Position numbers and translations under genes: made by a program. Shown here one piece after another: positions 8,611-17,896 of a stretch of 64,000 bases of DNA. Under the pieces are notes generated by a model. The model was not told the DNA's origin. It made no database searches and saw nothing but the letters and a program-made list of their open reading frames with translations. The DNA comes from Bacteroidota bacterium (lineage in GTDB: Bacteria; Bacteroidota; Bacteroidia; Chitinophagales; Chitinophagaceae), in the NCBI GenBank assembly GCA_026391435.1, contig JAPLEJ010000008.1, forward strand, positions 96,033 to 160,032, in the 5' to 3' direction. Within the stretch, counting starts at the first letter, position 1. Each line of letters opens with the position of its first letter.

Positions 8611-9630
8611 ATGAGTAACCCCAATGTAGAAAAATTAAAAGCCTTAAAATTAACTATCGATAAAATTGATAAGGATTATGGCAAAGGAAGCGTGATGATG
8701 ATGAATGAGCGCAGCCAAGAACCACAGGAAGTCATTTCAACAGGATCAATTGGATTAGATACTGCACTTGGAATTGGCGGCTTACCAAAGGGAAGAATCG
8801 TTGAAATATATGGACCTGAATCTTCTGGTAAAACAACAGTAGCGATTCATGTAATTGCAGAAGCGCAAAAAAAAGGTGGCATGTGTGCAATCATTGATGC
8901 AGAACACGCTTTCGATAGTGCATATGCAAAAAGATTAGGAGTAGATGTTGATAATTTATTAGTGTCACAACCTGATTATGGAGAACAAGCTTTAGAAATC
9001 GCAGACCGCTTAATATTATCAGGTGCTATTGATGTATTGGTGATTGATTCAGTTGCCGCATTGGTTCCTAAAAGTGAATTAGAAGGAGAAATGGGTGACT
9101 CTAAAATGGGGCTGCACGCGCGTTTGATGAGTCAGGCATTAAGAAAACTAACTGCAACAATTAATAAAACCAACACGATTTGTATTTTCATTAATCAGCT
9201 TCGTGAAAAAATTGGTATTGTTTTTGGTAACCCGGAAACAACAACCGGTGGTAATGCATTAAAGTTTTATGCATCAGTGCGTTTAGATATTAGAAGAATG
9301 GCACAAATTAAAGATGGTGATGAAGCCATCGGAAATAGAGTGAAGGTTAAAGTAGTTAAAAACAAAGTGGCGCCTCCATTCAGAGCAGCAGAGTTTGAAA
9401 TTATTTTTGGAGAAGGAATCAGTAAGATTGGAGAAATTATAGATATGGGTGTGGAGTTGGAGATCATACAAAAATCAGGAAGCTGGTTTAGTTATGATAG
9501 CAATAAGCTAGGACAGGGCCGCGATTCGGTAAAAACTATTTTACACGACAATCCAGAAATGGCCAATGAAATAGAAGCTAAAATTAGAGCCAAAATTGCC
9601 GCTAATGTGGAAGCAGCGGCTTCAAAATAG
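8611..9630 (+). CDS. recA: Recombinase RecA
   Basis: 339 residues, the usual RecA length. RecA forms filaments on single-stranded DNA, drives strand exchange in recombinational repair and triggers SOS-type responses. Walker [10 protein letters not shown] is at about 68-76, Walker B is in [11 protein letters not shown], loop L1 follows in [29 protein letters not shown] sequence, and loop L2 holds [16 protein letters not shown]. The gene is monocistronic: a 224-base gap precedes it and a strong intrinsic terminator lies 35 bases after the stop. Its partner recX is elsewhere in the window on the minus strand (23894-24370). Confidence 0.98.
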   Translation: MSNPNVEKLKALKLTIDKIDKDYGKGSVMMMNERSQEPQEVISTGSIGLDTALGIGGLPKGRIVEIYGPESSGKTTVAIHVIAEAQKKGGMCAIIDAEHAFDSAYAKRLGVDVDNLLVSQPDYGEQALEIADRLILSGAIDVLVIDSVAALVPKSELEGEMGDSKMGLHARLMSQALRKLTATINKTNTICIFINQLREKIGIVFGNPETTTGGNALKFYASVRLDIRRMAQIKDGDEAIGNRVKVKVVKNKVAPPFRAAEFEIIFGEGISKIGEIIDMGVELEIIQKSGSWFSYDSNKLGQGRDSVKTILHDNPEMANEIEAKIRAKIAANVEAAASK

Positions 9631-9665
9631 TATACTTTTTTGTTTTTAGTTAGTTAGTAAGTACA

Positions 9666-9693
9666 ACCGCATCATTTATGGTGCGGTTTTTTT
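9666..9693 (+). terminator. Intrinsic terminator of recA
   Basis: ACCGCATCA (9666-9674) pairs with TGGTGCGGT (9679-9687) through one T-G wobble across a TTTA loop and is followed by a run of seven T. It lies just after the recA stop. Confidence 0.85.
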
Positions 9694-9717
9694 ATATTTA
9701 TAGAAACTTAGCTATAC

Positions 9718-10623
9718 TTGATTTATCTACTTAAGATACTAATTCGCTGTGCATTGTATATTTTTTGCAAAAAAATATACATTCAAAATAAAAACCTTTT
9801 AAGAGCAAAGGGACCATTATTAATTATAGCCAATCATCCCAACTCATTTTTAGACGCAGTAATCATTGGTTCCCAATATCGCCGCCGTGTTTACTTTTTA
9901 GCAAGAGGCGATGTTTTTACAAAAAAGCATCATCGTTTTTTCCTTGGACTTTTAAATATGATTCCGGTATATCGTTTAAGGGAGGGAAAAGAGTTCCTTA
10001 ATTTAAACGAATATGCATTTAAGGCATCTAAACAATTATTGGCGAAAGGTGAAGCTGTTTTAATTTTCATTGAAGGCATCTGCTTAAACACCAATACATT
10101 GCAACCCTTTAAAAAAGGAACAACGCGTATTTTACAAGGTGCACAAGAACTAGGCGTGCATCCCAACATTCAAATTGTAGGCATTGCTTATAATCATTTT
10201 CATGGAGTTGGTAAATATGTAAATGTGGTGATAACGCAGTTTACCTATCCCAAAACAATCATAACTGCAAAAGACCGAGTTGATTTTAACACTGAAGTAT
10301 TTTCCCTATTAAATACTAATATTGTAACACCAAGTATTCCTATAATAAAATATAAATGGGCTCAAAAAATTCGTTTTTTAATTGGACGCACTTTTTATTA
10401 TTTACAAGCGCCTTATTATTTTCCATTGCGCCAAATGGTTACGCGACTCACTAAAAATACGGTCTTTTATGATTCGGTTTTATTTGCTGCGCTTCTGTTT
10501 ACTTATCCTCTTTTTTTACTAATTATTTTTATCTTACTTTATCAAATATCAGTATCCCTACCAATAATTTTAATTACCTTAGTCAGCATTCCTTTGATTA
10601 CTAGATTTGCAAGTAAGTCGTAA
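9718..10623 (+). CDS. PlsC-type lysophospholipid/glycerol acyltransferase family protein
   Basis: 301 residues. The acyltransferase HxxxxD box is NHPNSFLD at about 38-45, and the second block FIEGICLN stands where most members have EGTR, with Cys replacing the Arg region. Two hydrophobic segments close the protein (LFAALLFTYPLFLLIIFILL and SLPIILITLVSIPLI), so it is membrane bound. The TTG at 9718 is the only start upstream of the conserved block because an in-frame stop lies at 9709; no ATG is available. It probably transfers an acyl group to a lysophospholipid, but the EGICLN variant makes the substrate uncertain. A second, more typical PlsC protein is at 33846-34409. Confidence 0.8.
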   Translation: MIYLLKILIRCALYIFCKKIYIQNKNLLRAKGPLLIIANHPNSFLDAVIIGSQYRRRVYFLARGDVFTKKHHRFFLGLLNMIPVYRLREGKEFLNLNEYAFKASKQLLAKGEAVLIFIEGICLNTNTLQPFKKGTTRILQGAQELGVHPNIQIVGIAYNHFHGVGKYVNVVITQFTYPKTIITAKDRVDFNTEVFSLLNTNIVTPSIPIIKYKWAQKIRFLIGRTFYYLQAPYYFPLRQMVTRLTKNTVFYDSVLFAALLFTYPLFLLIIFILLYQISVSLPIILITLVSIPLITRFASKS

Positions 10624-10645
10624 TTTCACAAAATAAATATTGAAT

Positions 10646-11110
10646 ATGAAAGAACATATGCGTCGTTTTGAAAAAGAAAAAAAAATAGCACTTATTGCGC
10701 ACGATAATAAAAAGAAAGACCTTATTGAATGGGCTACTTATAATAAAAAAGCGCTCTCTAAACATACACTTGTTGCAACGGGCACCACCGGTAAGTTAAT
10801 TGAAAAGGCATTAGATCGTAAAATAAAAAAAGTATTGAGTGGTCCACTAGGAGGCGATCAGCAAATTGGTGCTATGATTGCATCGGGTGATATTGACATT
10901 ATCTTTTTCTTTTTCGATCCTATGGAAGCCCAGCCCCATGATAGTGATGTAAAAGCACTATTGCGATTAGCGGTTGCCTGGAACCTACCCATGGCTTGTG
11001 ATCGAACTACTGCTGATTTTTTAATTACTTCTAAATTTATGCAAGAAGTATACGAGTACAGGCTTCCAGACTATACTCATTATTTAACAAGAAACATCGA
11101 ACAGTCCTAA
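10646..11110 (+). CDS. mgsA: Methylglyoxal synthase
   Basis: 154 residues, the normal size. The enzyme converts dihydroxyacetone phosphate to methylglyoxal and phosphate, a bypass of lower glycolysis under phosphate limitation. Diagnostic segments are IALIAHDNKKKDLIEWA, the phosphate-binding ATGTTGKLIE, SGPLGGDQQIGAMIA with the catalytic Asp region, and FFFFDPMEAQPHDSDVKALLRL. I chose the ATG at 10646 rather than the TTG two codons earlier. The gene lies 22 bases after the acyltransferase, probably in the same transcript. Confidence 0.95.
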   Translation: MKEHMRRFEKEKKIALIAHDNKKKDLIEWATYNKKALSKHTLVATGTTGKLIEKALDRKIKKVLSGPLGGDQQIGAMIASGDIDIIFFFFDPMEAQPHDSDVKALLRLAVAWNLPMACDRTTADFLITSKFMQEVYEYRLPDYTHYLTRNIEQS

Positions 11111-11144
11111 CCCCTCTTTCAAAAATAATTTTAAAATATTTATA

Positions 11145-13346
11145 ATGAAAAAAATAAATTTAACCCTTGCCAGTATTTGCTTATTTCTTTTTTCACTTTC
11201 TGCCCAAAAATCAATCACTGGTTTTAAAAATGCCGACAAACAATTAAAAATTGAATCTGATTTTGATGCGCAACTTAGCGCGAAAAGAATTGGTGAAAAC
11301 ATTAAATTATTATCTTCTGTTCCACATCATCTGGGTTCAGTGGGTGGTAAAATGGTAGCATCGGAAATTGCAAAAGTATTTACGCAAAGCGGTTGGGACA
11401 CCAAAATTGAAACCTATCAATTAATGTTTCCAACACCTATTACGCGCGTTTTAGAAATGTCCGGTGTCACTAATTTTAAGGCCTTGTTAAAGGAACCTGC
11501 TTTTAAAGAAGATGCAACTTCAGGACAAGCAGATCAACTGCCTACTTATAATTGTTGGAGCGCAGATGGAGATGTTTCTGCGAACTTAGTTTTTGTAAAT
11601 TATGGTTTACCAGAAGATTATGAAACATTAGCAAAATACGGTATTGATGTAAAGGGAAAAATTGTTATTGCGAAATATGGTCGAAGTTGGAGAGGTATCA
11701 AACCAAAAGTGGCACAAGAACATGGTGCAGTTGGTTGTTTAATTTATTCGGATCCAAGTGATGATGGATATGGTGCTGGTGATGCGTATCCTCTTGGTGC
11801 TTTTAAAAATGAACATACTGTACAGCGCGGATCAATTATGGACATGGTGATTTATCCTGGTGATCCTACTACACCGAATATCGGATCTACTGCAAATGCG
11901 TCAAGAGTGAATCACAATGATGCTCAAAACCTTTTAAAAATTCCAGTGCTCCCTATTAGTTATTATGATGCGTCGCCTTTATTAAAAGATATGGTGGGTC
12001 CTGTTGCACCTAAGGATTGGAATGGTGGACTACCGTTTACTTATCATATTGGTCCAAGCAAATCAATGGTTCATTTAAAGTTGTCTTTTGATTGGAAATT
12101 GAGACCAGGATTAAATGTAATAGCAACTATTAAAGGATCTGAGTTCCCTGATCAATGGATCATAAGAGGTAATCATCATGATGCTTGGGTGAATGGCGCT
12201 AACGATCCAGTGAGTGGCATGGCTGCTGAATTAGAAGAGGCAAGAGCAATTGGCGGATTATTAAAACAAGGTTGGAAACCAAAGCGTACGATCATTTATT
12301 GTGCTTGGGATGCTGAAGAGCCAGGGCTTATGGGATCTACAGAATGGGTCGAAGATCATGCTGTAGAACTACAAGCAAAAGCGGTGGCTTATATTAATTC
12401 TGATGGCAATGCGCGCGGATTTTTAGGCGCAGAGGGTTCTCATGCTTTTTCAACTTTAATAACTGATATAAGTAAAACAGTAATTGATCCAGAAACCGGT
12501 GTATCTGTATTTGAAAGAAATAAATTTAATCGTGCAACAACTGCAAGTACTGTAAAATTAAAAAAAGAAATTTTTGAATCTACTAATTTCCCTTTAGGTG
12601 CTATGGGATCAGGATCTGACTATTCTTCTTTTATTCAACATCTTGGTGTGCCTGCTTTAAATATTGGATATGGTGGCGAAGATGCTGGCGGAGAATATCA
12701 TTCAATTTATGATTCCTATGATCATTATTCTAGATTTAAGGATACCGAATTTAAATATGGAGTTGCATTAGCAAAGACAACTGGTCGTGTAGCACTTCGC
12801 TTAGCGGAGGCCGATGCGCTTCCTTTTGATTTTACAATGTTGCATAAAACCATTAAAGGATATGTGACCGAATTAATAACAGCAGTGGATGCATTAAGAG
12901 AAAAATCATTAGTTGAAAATGATTTAATTAATCATAATGCTTATACTATTGCTGCAGATCCTCAAACAAAATTAGCAACGCCTAAGTTATTAGATGAGGT
13001 TCCATTTATTGACTTCTCTACTATTTTAAATGCATTGGCTACACTCGAAAAGTCTGCAAAAAGAATTGAACAAGTAAAACTGAGTGCTAATGCAACACAA
13101 TTAAATGCTTTGAATGCAAAAATATTTACAGCAGAGCAATCTTTATTGATACCTGCAGGCTTGCCTCGTCGTCCTTGGTATAAACACAGTATTTACGCAC
13201 CAGGATTTTATACGGGCTATGGTGTAAAAACAGTTCCTGGAGTGAGAGAAGCCATAGAACAAAAAAATTGGGCCGAAACGAATTTGCAAATAACTGAAGT
13301 GGCCAGCGCATTAAATAAACTTTCTTCCTATTTAGATGCTTTATAG
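11145..13346 (+). CDS. Secreted M28 metallopeptidase (glutamate carboxypeptidase II-like)
   Basis: 733 residues with a signal peptide (MKKINLTLASICLFLFSLSAQ). Domain order is that of the PSMA/transferrin-receptor-like family: a protease-associated domain at about 100-300, a zinc peptidase M28 core at about 320-560, and a C-terminal helical dimerisation domain. Zinc ligands and the catalytic Glu are visible: H and D in GNHHDAWVNGANDPVSG, the Glu pair in WDAEEPGLMGSTEW, Asp in YINSDGNARG and His in GGEYHSIYDSYDHY. It should remove C-terminal residues from short peptides in the periplasm. It begins 34 bases after mgsA and ends 15 bases before uvrB. Confidence 0.93.
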   Translation: MKKINLTLASICLFLFSLSAQKSITGFKNADKQLKIESDFDAQLSAKRIGENIKLLSSVPHHLGSVGGKMVASEIAKVFTQSGWDTKIETYQLMFPTPITRVLEMSGVTNFKALLKEPAFKEDATSGQADQLPTYNCWSADGDVSANLVFVNYGLPEDYETLAKYGIDVKGKIVIAKYGRSWRGIKPKVAQEHGAVGCLIYSDPSDDGYGAGDAYPLGAFKNEHTVQRGSIMDMVIYPGDPTTPNIGSTANASRVNHNDAQNLLKIPVLPISYYDASPLLKDMVGPVAPKDWNGGLPFTYHIGPSKSMVHLKLSFDWKLRPGLNVIATIKGSEFPDQWIIRGNHHDAWVNGANDPVSGMAAELEEARAIGGLLKQGWKPKRTIIYCAWDAEEPGLMGSTEWVEDHAVELQAKAVAYINSDGNARGFLGAEGSHAFSTLITDISKTVIDPETGVSVFERNKFNRATTASTVKLKKEIFESTNFPLGAMGSGSDYSSFIQHLGVPALNIGYGGEDAGGEYHSIYDSYDHYSRFKDTEFKYGVALAKTTGRVALRLAEADALPFDFTMLHKTIKGYVTELITAVDALREKSLVENDLINHNAYTIAADPQTKLATPKLLDEVPFIDFSTILNALATLEKSAKRIEQVKLSANATQLNALNAKIFTAEQSLLIPAGLPRRPWYKHSIYAPGFYTGYGVKTVPGVREAIEQKNWAETNLQITEVASALNKLSSYLDAL

Positions 13347-13350
13347 GGTA

Positions 13351-13358
13351 TAAATTTG
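13351..13358 (+). promoter_or_regulatory. -7 element TAAATTTG abutting the uvrB start
   Basis: A perfect TAnnTTTG match ends only three bases before the uvrB ATG at 13362. If used, transcription would start at or next to the start codon, giving a leaderless mRNA. It also argues for ATG 13362 over the TTG at 13356, which lies inside the box. Confidence 0.5.
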
Positions 13359-13361
13359 CTT

Positions 13362-15398
13362 ATGGCGTTTCAACTACAGTCAGCTTATACTCCTTCGGGA
13401 GACCAACCTAGTGCTATTGCACAGTTAATAGCTGGCGTGGAAGGAGGTGATCGCTATCAAACACTTTTAGGAGTAACAGGTAGTGGTAAAACCTTTACCA
13501 TTGCTAATTTGATTCAAAATGTGCAACGACCTACACTTGTTTTAACTCATAATAAAACATTAGTTGCTCAACTATACGGTGAGTTTAAACAATTCTTCCC
13601 AAACAATGCAGTGGGTTATTTCGTATCTTATTATGATTACTATCAACCCGAAGCTTATCTGCCCACTTCGGGGGTTTATATTGAAAAGGATTTAAGTATC
13701 AATGAGGAATTAGATAAATTAAGATTGCAGGCGACTGCCCAACTTTTAAGTGGTCGTCGAGATATAATTGTCGTCGCCAGTGTAAGTTGTATTTATGGTA
13801 TGGGTAATCCAACCGAATATGAAAATGGTATCATTCGTATTCATCAAGGAATGATATTTTCGCGCCAAGCCTTTTTACATGCATTGGTAAATAGTTTATA
13901 CCACCGTACTGTTACCGAATTTGATCGCGGTGGATTCAGGGTGCAAGGCGACACAGTGGATATTCGATTGCCTTATGTCGATTATGGTTATCGTATTACT
14001 TTTTTTGGCGATGAAATAGAATCTATTGAAAGTATTGAAATAGAAACAGGCAAAAGAATAGAGCCAATGGAAAATGCCGCCATTTTCCCGGCTAATTTAT
14101 ATTTAGCACCTAAGGAAATGGTACAGCAGATCATTTATGATATACAAGATGAAATGCGCGCGCAGGTTGAATATTTTAAAAATGTTGGAAAACATATCGA
14201 AGCACAACGTATTAAAGAAAGAGTGGAGTATGATATTGAAATGATTAGAGAACTTGGGTATTGTTCAGGTATTGAAAACTATTCTCGATTTTTTGATCGA
14301 CGCCAACCGGGTACACGCCCCTTTTGTTTATTAGATTATTTCCCCAAGGATTTTTTATGTGTCATTGATGAAAGCCATGTCACCATTCCGCAAATTTCTG
14401 GAATGTACGGTGGTGATCGAAGTCGTAAGATGAACCTAGTGGAATACGGGTTTAGACTTCCTAGCGCTATCGATAATCGACCACTTAATTTTAATGAGTT
14501 TGAAAACATCATTGGCCAATCTATTTTTTTAAGTGCTACGCCCGGTGAATATGAATTGGAAAAAACAGGAGGACTTATTGTAGAACAAGTAGTGCGGCCA
14601 ACAGGATTATTAGATCCCCCTATTGAAGTGCGCCCAACCAAAAATCAGATCGACGACTTATTAGACGAAATTGCCAAGCAAGTTGAAATGGGTGATCGTG
14701 TGCTAGTGACTACACTTACTAAAAAAATGGCTGAAGAAATGGATCGATATTTGGTGCGGATACAAATTAACTCCAAATACATTCATAGTGATATTGATGC
14801 ACTTGAGCGAGTTGAAATATTAAGAGAGCTAAGATTAGGTGTGATAGATGTACTAGTGGGCGTTAATTTATTAAGAGAAGGCCTAGATTTACCAGAAGTT
14901 TCACTGGTAGCGGTATTAGATGCAGATAAAGAAGGGTTTTTAAGAAACGAGAAATCATTAACACAAACAGCTGGTCGTGCGGCAAGAAATGTACGAGGTC
15001 GTGTCATTTTTTATGCAGATCAAATTACTAAAAGTATGCGTCGTACGATGGATGAAACCGAACGTCGTAGAGCAAAACAAATTAAATACAATGAATTACA
15101 TGGGATTACACCCACCACCATTGTAAAGAGTATTGAACAAGTGATGCAACAAACCTCGGTGTTAGATATAAAAGGGTTTACGCTGAATAATATTAATGTC
15201 CGTACCTCTGATGAACTGGAAATGGTAGCAGATCCAGAAAGCTTATATAAAACAATTCCACAAATTGAAAAAGGCATTGCGCAAATAAAAAAACAAATGG
15301 ACAAATTTGCGAAAGCACTAGATTTTATGGAAGCTGCCAAATTGCGAGATGAAATGTTTAGGCTTGAAGCACAACTGGCTTCAATGAAAAAGGCCTAG
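13362..15398 (+). CDS. uvrB: Excinuclease ABC subunit UvrB
   Basis: 678 residues, full length. UvrB is the damage-verifying helicase of nucleotide excision repair; it is loaded by UvrA and recruits UvrC. The Walker A motif is LLGVTGSGKTFT, the beta-hairpin region is YYDYYQPEAYLPTSGVYIEKD, the DEAD-like box is CVIDESHVTIPQ, and the helicase motif VI region is LTQTAGRAARNVRG. The C-terminal UVR domain (KQMDKFAKALDFMEAAKLRDEMFRLE) contacts UvrC. The start is taken at the ATG giving MAFQLQS. It follows the M28 peptidase gene closely but has its own apparent -7 box. uvrA and uvrC are not in the window. Confidence 0.98.
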   Translation: MAFQLQSAYTPSGDQPSAIAQLIAGVEGGDRYQTLLGVTGSGKTFTIANLIQNVQRPTLVLTHNKTLVAQLYGEFKQFFPNNAVGYFVSYYDYYQPEAYLPTSGVYIEKDLSINEELDKLRLQATAQLLSGRRDIIVVASVSCIYGMGNPTEYENGIIRIHQGMIFSRQAFLHALVNSLYHRTVTEFDRGGFRVQGDTVDIRLPYVDYGYRITFFGDEIESIESIEIETGKRIEPMENAAIFPANLYLAPKEMVQQIIYDIQDEMRAQVEYFKNVGKHIEAQRIKERVEYDIEMIRELGYCSGIENYSRFFDRRQPGTRPFCLLDYFPKDFLCVIDESHVTIPQISGMYGGDRSRKMNLVEYGFRLPSAIDNRPLNFNEFENIIGQSIFLSATPGEYELEKTGGLIVEQVVRPTGLLDPPIEVRPTKNQIDDLLDEIAKQVEMGDRVLVTTLTKKMAEEMDRYLVRIQINSKYIHSDIDALERVEILRELRLGVIDVLVGVNLLREGLDLPEVSLVAVLDADKEGFLRNEKSLTQTAGRAARNVRGRVIFYADQITKSMRRTMDETERRRAKQIKYNELHGITPTTIVKSIEQVMQQTSVLDIKGFTLNNINVRTSDELEMVADPESLYKTIPQIEKGIAQIKKQMDKFAKALDFMEAAKLRDEMFRLEAQLASMKKA

Positions 15399-15441
15399 TA
15401 GTATCATTATAGCTTTAAATCCGTTATTTTTACATTAGCAC

Positions 15442-16074
15442 ATGACTACTTTATTAGATTCCATATATCAGGGGTTAATTCACACTACTGCACTAGAAAT
15501 GGTGGCTGTATTTTCTGGCATCGCATCGGTATGGTATAGTCGTAAGGAAAATATTTTAGTGTATCCCGTAGGCTTATTAAATACGACGATCTATATTTAT
15601 TTGAGCATGAAGGGTCATTTATTGGGAGAGGCCAGTGTTAATTTATATTACACCATTATGAGTATATATGGTTGGTATTTATGGACAAGAATCGACCCCA
15701 ATAAACATACTATTATTTTACAAGTTACAAAAAGTAGTACACGCGATTGGTTGCATCAAATTTTATTTTTCATTGGATTTTATGTGACCATTTTTTATGC
15801 CCTCACCTATTTAAAAACTAATTTTGCTCCAGAGGCAATACCCTGGGCAGATGCATTAGCAAGCGCATCAGCGTATACGGGGATGTGGTTAATGGCAAAA
15901 AAGAAAGTGGAGAGTTGGATATGGTGGATTATAACTAATATTGCTTCCATACCACTCTATTTTATAAAAGGATATGCCTTTACTAGTGTACAGTTTATTG
16001 TTTTACTAATACTTGCTATTGCAGGATTACAATCTTGGAATAATAAAGCAAAAAATAATACATCTAAAATATGA
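15442..16074 (+). CDS. pnuC: Nicotinamide riboside/mononucleotide transporter PnuC
   Basis: 210 residues with seven or so hydrophobic helices. The diagnostic PnuC segments are SVWYSRKENILVYPVGLLNT, YYTIMSIYGWYLW and WWIITNIASIPLYFIKGY. PnuC moves unphosphorylated pyridine nucleosides by facilitated diffusion, and trapping depends on a kinase. That kinase is the next gene, which overlaps the pnuC stop by four bases (ATGA), so translation is coupled. This context points to nicotinamide riboside rather than thiamine (PnuT) as substrate. A near-consensus -7 box (TATTTTTA at 15425-15432) lies 9 bases before the start. Confidence 0.95.
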   Translation: MTTLLDSIYQGLIHTTALEMVAVFSGIASVWYSRKENILVYPVGLLNTTIYIYLSMKGHLLGEASVNLYYTIMSIYGWYLWTRIDPNKHTIILQVTKSSTRDWLHQILFFIGFYVTIFYALTYLKTNFAPEAIPWADALASASAYTGMWLMAKKKVESWIWWIITNIASIPLYFIKGYAFTSVQFIVLLILAIAGLQSWNNKAKNNTSKI

Positions 16075-16616
16075 TAGCTGCCCCAAAAAAGATAGTGATA
16101 TTAGGTCCCGAATCTACAGGGAAATCAACCCTTTGCGAGCAACTGTCCCTTCATTTTAATACGCTGTCCTGCCCCGAATATGCTAGACAATATTTAAGTG
16201 AGAATAGTTTAAAATATAATTACGATAGTTTATTAACAATTGCCAAGGGGCAATTAACATTAGAAGATCATTTCACAGAACAAGCCATACAAAATAAAAA
16301 AAACTTATTATTTATTGACACTGACATGTATGTTATGAAGGTTTGGTGTGAATATGTATTTAATAATTGTCACACTTATATTTTAGATGAGATCAATGCA
16401 AGAAGTTATGATTATTATCTTCTGTGCGATATTGATCTTCCTTGGACTGCTGATGAAATGCGCGAATATCCCGATACACAACCAAGGCAGGAATTATTTC
16501 ATATTTATAAGGACTTGTTAATTAATCAAACAACCCCATGGGGTATTGTTAGTGGACAAGGTGAAGCAAGAACACAGAAAGCAATTCAGCTTATTGAATC
16601 CCTTTTACTTTCTTAA
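16071..16616 (+). CDS. NadR-type ribosylnicotinamide kinase (ATPase domain only)
   Basis: 181 residues, matching the C-terminal kinase domain of NadR without its DNA-binding or NMN adenylyltransferase parts. Walker A is ILGPESTGKSTL near the N-terminus, followed by CPEYARQYL, the Walker B-like LLFIDTDMYVMKVWCEYVF, and YYLLCDIDLPWTADEMREYP with the DxPWxxD segment typical of the family. It would phosphorylate nicotinamide riboside to NMN as it enters through PnuC. The start codon overlaps the pnuC stop. The last 12 bases overlap the 3' end of mtgA on the other strand. Confidence 0.92.
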   Translation: MIAAPKKIVILGPESTGKSTLCEQLSLHFNTLSCPEYARQYLSENSLKYNYDSLLTIAKGQLTLEDHFTEQAIQNKKNLLFIDTDMYVMKVWCEYVFNNCHTYILDEINARSYDYYLLCDIDLPWTADEMREYPDTQPRQELFHIYKDLLINQTTPWGIVSGQGEARTQKAIQLIESLLLS

Positions 16617-17303
16617 TAAAGCACTGATATCCTCATCCGTTTCAATATTATTCATTTCTCTTAATATTTGAGGATAGCGCCATGCAACTCTACTTGTCAT
16701 TGGACTAGCTGTAAATTTTTTAGGATTCGGAAACCCGGCAACAATCATAGCAGCTTCGGCACGACTTAAGTTTTTAGCAGATTTATGAAAATAATGTTGT
16801 GCTGCCGCCTCTACACCAAAACAACCTGGACCCGTTTCAATGACGTTTAAATACACTTCTAATATTCTTTTTTTACCCCAGACCATTTCGATCAAAAAAG
16901 TAAAATAAAATTCAGGAATTTTTCTAATGTATTTATCATATCTACCTCCTTGCCACAAAAAAACATTTTTAGCGGTTTGTTGTGTTATGGTGCTTGCACC
17001 ACCACCAATTGGAATTTTTGATCTTTTTCGTTTATTTTTTGGTTTTAAACTTTTTTCAATGGCATCCCAATCAAAACCACTATGATCTGTAAAAGCCTGA
17101 TCTTCACTTGCAAGGGCTGCTAGTTTAATATTATAGGACATATTATTCCAAGAGACATAATCTCTTTTTAAACCTAATCCAAAGGCATTTGTCAATTGTG
17201 TTGTAGTAATAGGGGGTTCAAAAAACTTAATTATGATTACATAAAAAAGCGAACTCAGGAATAAATAAATAAAAATTCTATAGATAAATTTTAGCACAGG
17301 CAA
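16605..17303 (-). CDS. mtgA: Monofunctional biosynthetic peptidoglycan transglycosylase
   Basis: 232 residues: one N-terminal membrane anchor (about 7-27) and a GT51 glycosyltransferase domain. It polymerises lipid II into glycan strands. GT51 motifs are ASEDQAFTDHSGFDWDAI with the catalytic Glu, GGGASTITQQTAKNVFLW, KRILEVYLNVIETGPGCFGVEAAAQHYF, and a second Glu in RAEAAMIVAGFPNPKKF. There is no transpeptidase domain, as expected for MtgA. It is the last gene of a four-gene minus-strand run and begins three bases after the hypothetical secreted protein. Its 3' end overlaps the nadR-type kinase gene. Confidence 0.95.
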   Translation of the reverse strand: MPVLKFIYRIFIYLFLSSLFYVIIIKFFEPPITTTQLTNAFGLGLKRDYVSWNNMSYNIKLAALASEDQAFTDHSGFDWDAIEKSLKPKNKRKRSKIPIGGGASTITQQTAKNVFLWQGGRYDKYIRKIPEFYFTFLIEMVWGKKRILEVYLNVIETGPGCFGVEAAAQHYFHKSAKNLSRAEAAMIVAGFPNPKKFTASPMTSRVAWRYPQILREMNNIETDEDISALLRK

Positions 17304-17306
17304 TAA

Positions 17307-17864
17307 TTATAAGATCTCTACACTAAATCGTTTTCCAATGGCCCTATAATCCGGATTCGCTTTTCGTATTAGCTTACCTGCTACTACCGCAGCAGCACCA
17401 CCAATTAATTTAGGAATATTATTTTGTTCTAAAATCGGATCTTTCTTAATTAAACTATTGACTATGTTTAAAAATAGGTAACCAATTCCCCCAGCTTGCA
17501 AATAGGCGCCATTGGTAAAAACACTATTATAGTGACCTCTGTCTTTTGCGAAAGCTTCAATTTCATTAACATGCAACTGAAGTCTACCTAATCTTAATGT
17601 ATCTTCTCCATAAGTGCCAAACATGGTCATCACTGTTTGTAGCGCAAATTGATTCACTTCAATGGTATCCTTTTTAATTTTAGTAACATACCCTGTTATC
17701 CATTGCCCATTACTAAAACGAAAATTAATATAATTACCTAGAGAAAAGCTACGTATCGTGACACCCCTTTCTTTTAATAATATCAAATGTCCATTTTGAG
17801 CTTTAGTAACCATACAAAAGCAGACAAGTAAAAGGGTAAAGAAAAAGTGTTTAATATTCACCAT
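17307..17864 (-). CDS. Small exported protein of unknown function
   Basis: 185 residues. I do not recognise a named family. It has a signal peptide (MVNIKHFFFTLLLVCFCMVTKAQ), then a short beta-rich part (LLKERGVTIRSFSLGNYINFRFSNGQWITGYVTKIKKDTIEV) resembling small SH3/Sm-like barrels often seen in secreted Bacteroidota proteins, then a Gly/Ala-rich hydrophobic stretch (KLIGGAAAVVAGKLI). The gene lies between the LysE exporter (32 bases upstream) and mtgA (three bases downstream), which suggests an envelope role without defining it. Confidence 0.7.
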   Translation of the reverse strand: MVNIKHFFFTLLLVCFCMVTKAQNGHLILLKERGVTIRSFSLGNYINFRFSNGQWITGYVTKIKKDTIEVNQFALQTVMTMFGTYGEDTLRLGRLQLHVNEIEAFAKDRGHYNSVFTNGAYLQAGGIGYLFLNIVNSLIKKDPILEQNNIPKLIGGAAAVVAGKLIRKANPDYRAIGKRFSVEIL

Positions 17865-17896
17865 ACCAAATTACAATAAACCGGCCGTTTAAAAAA

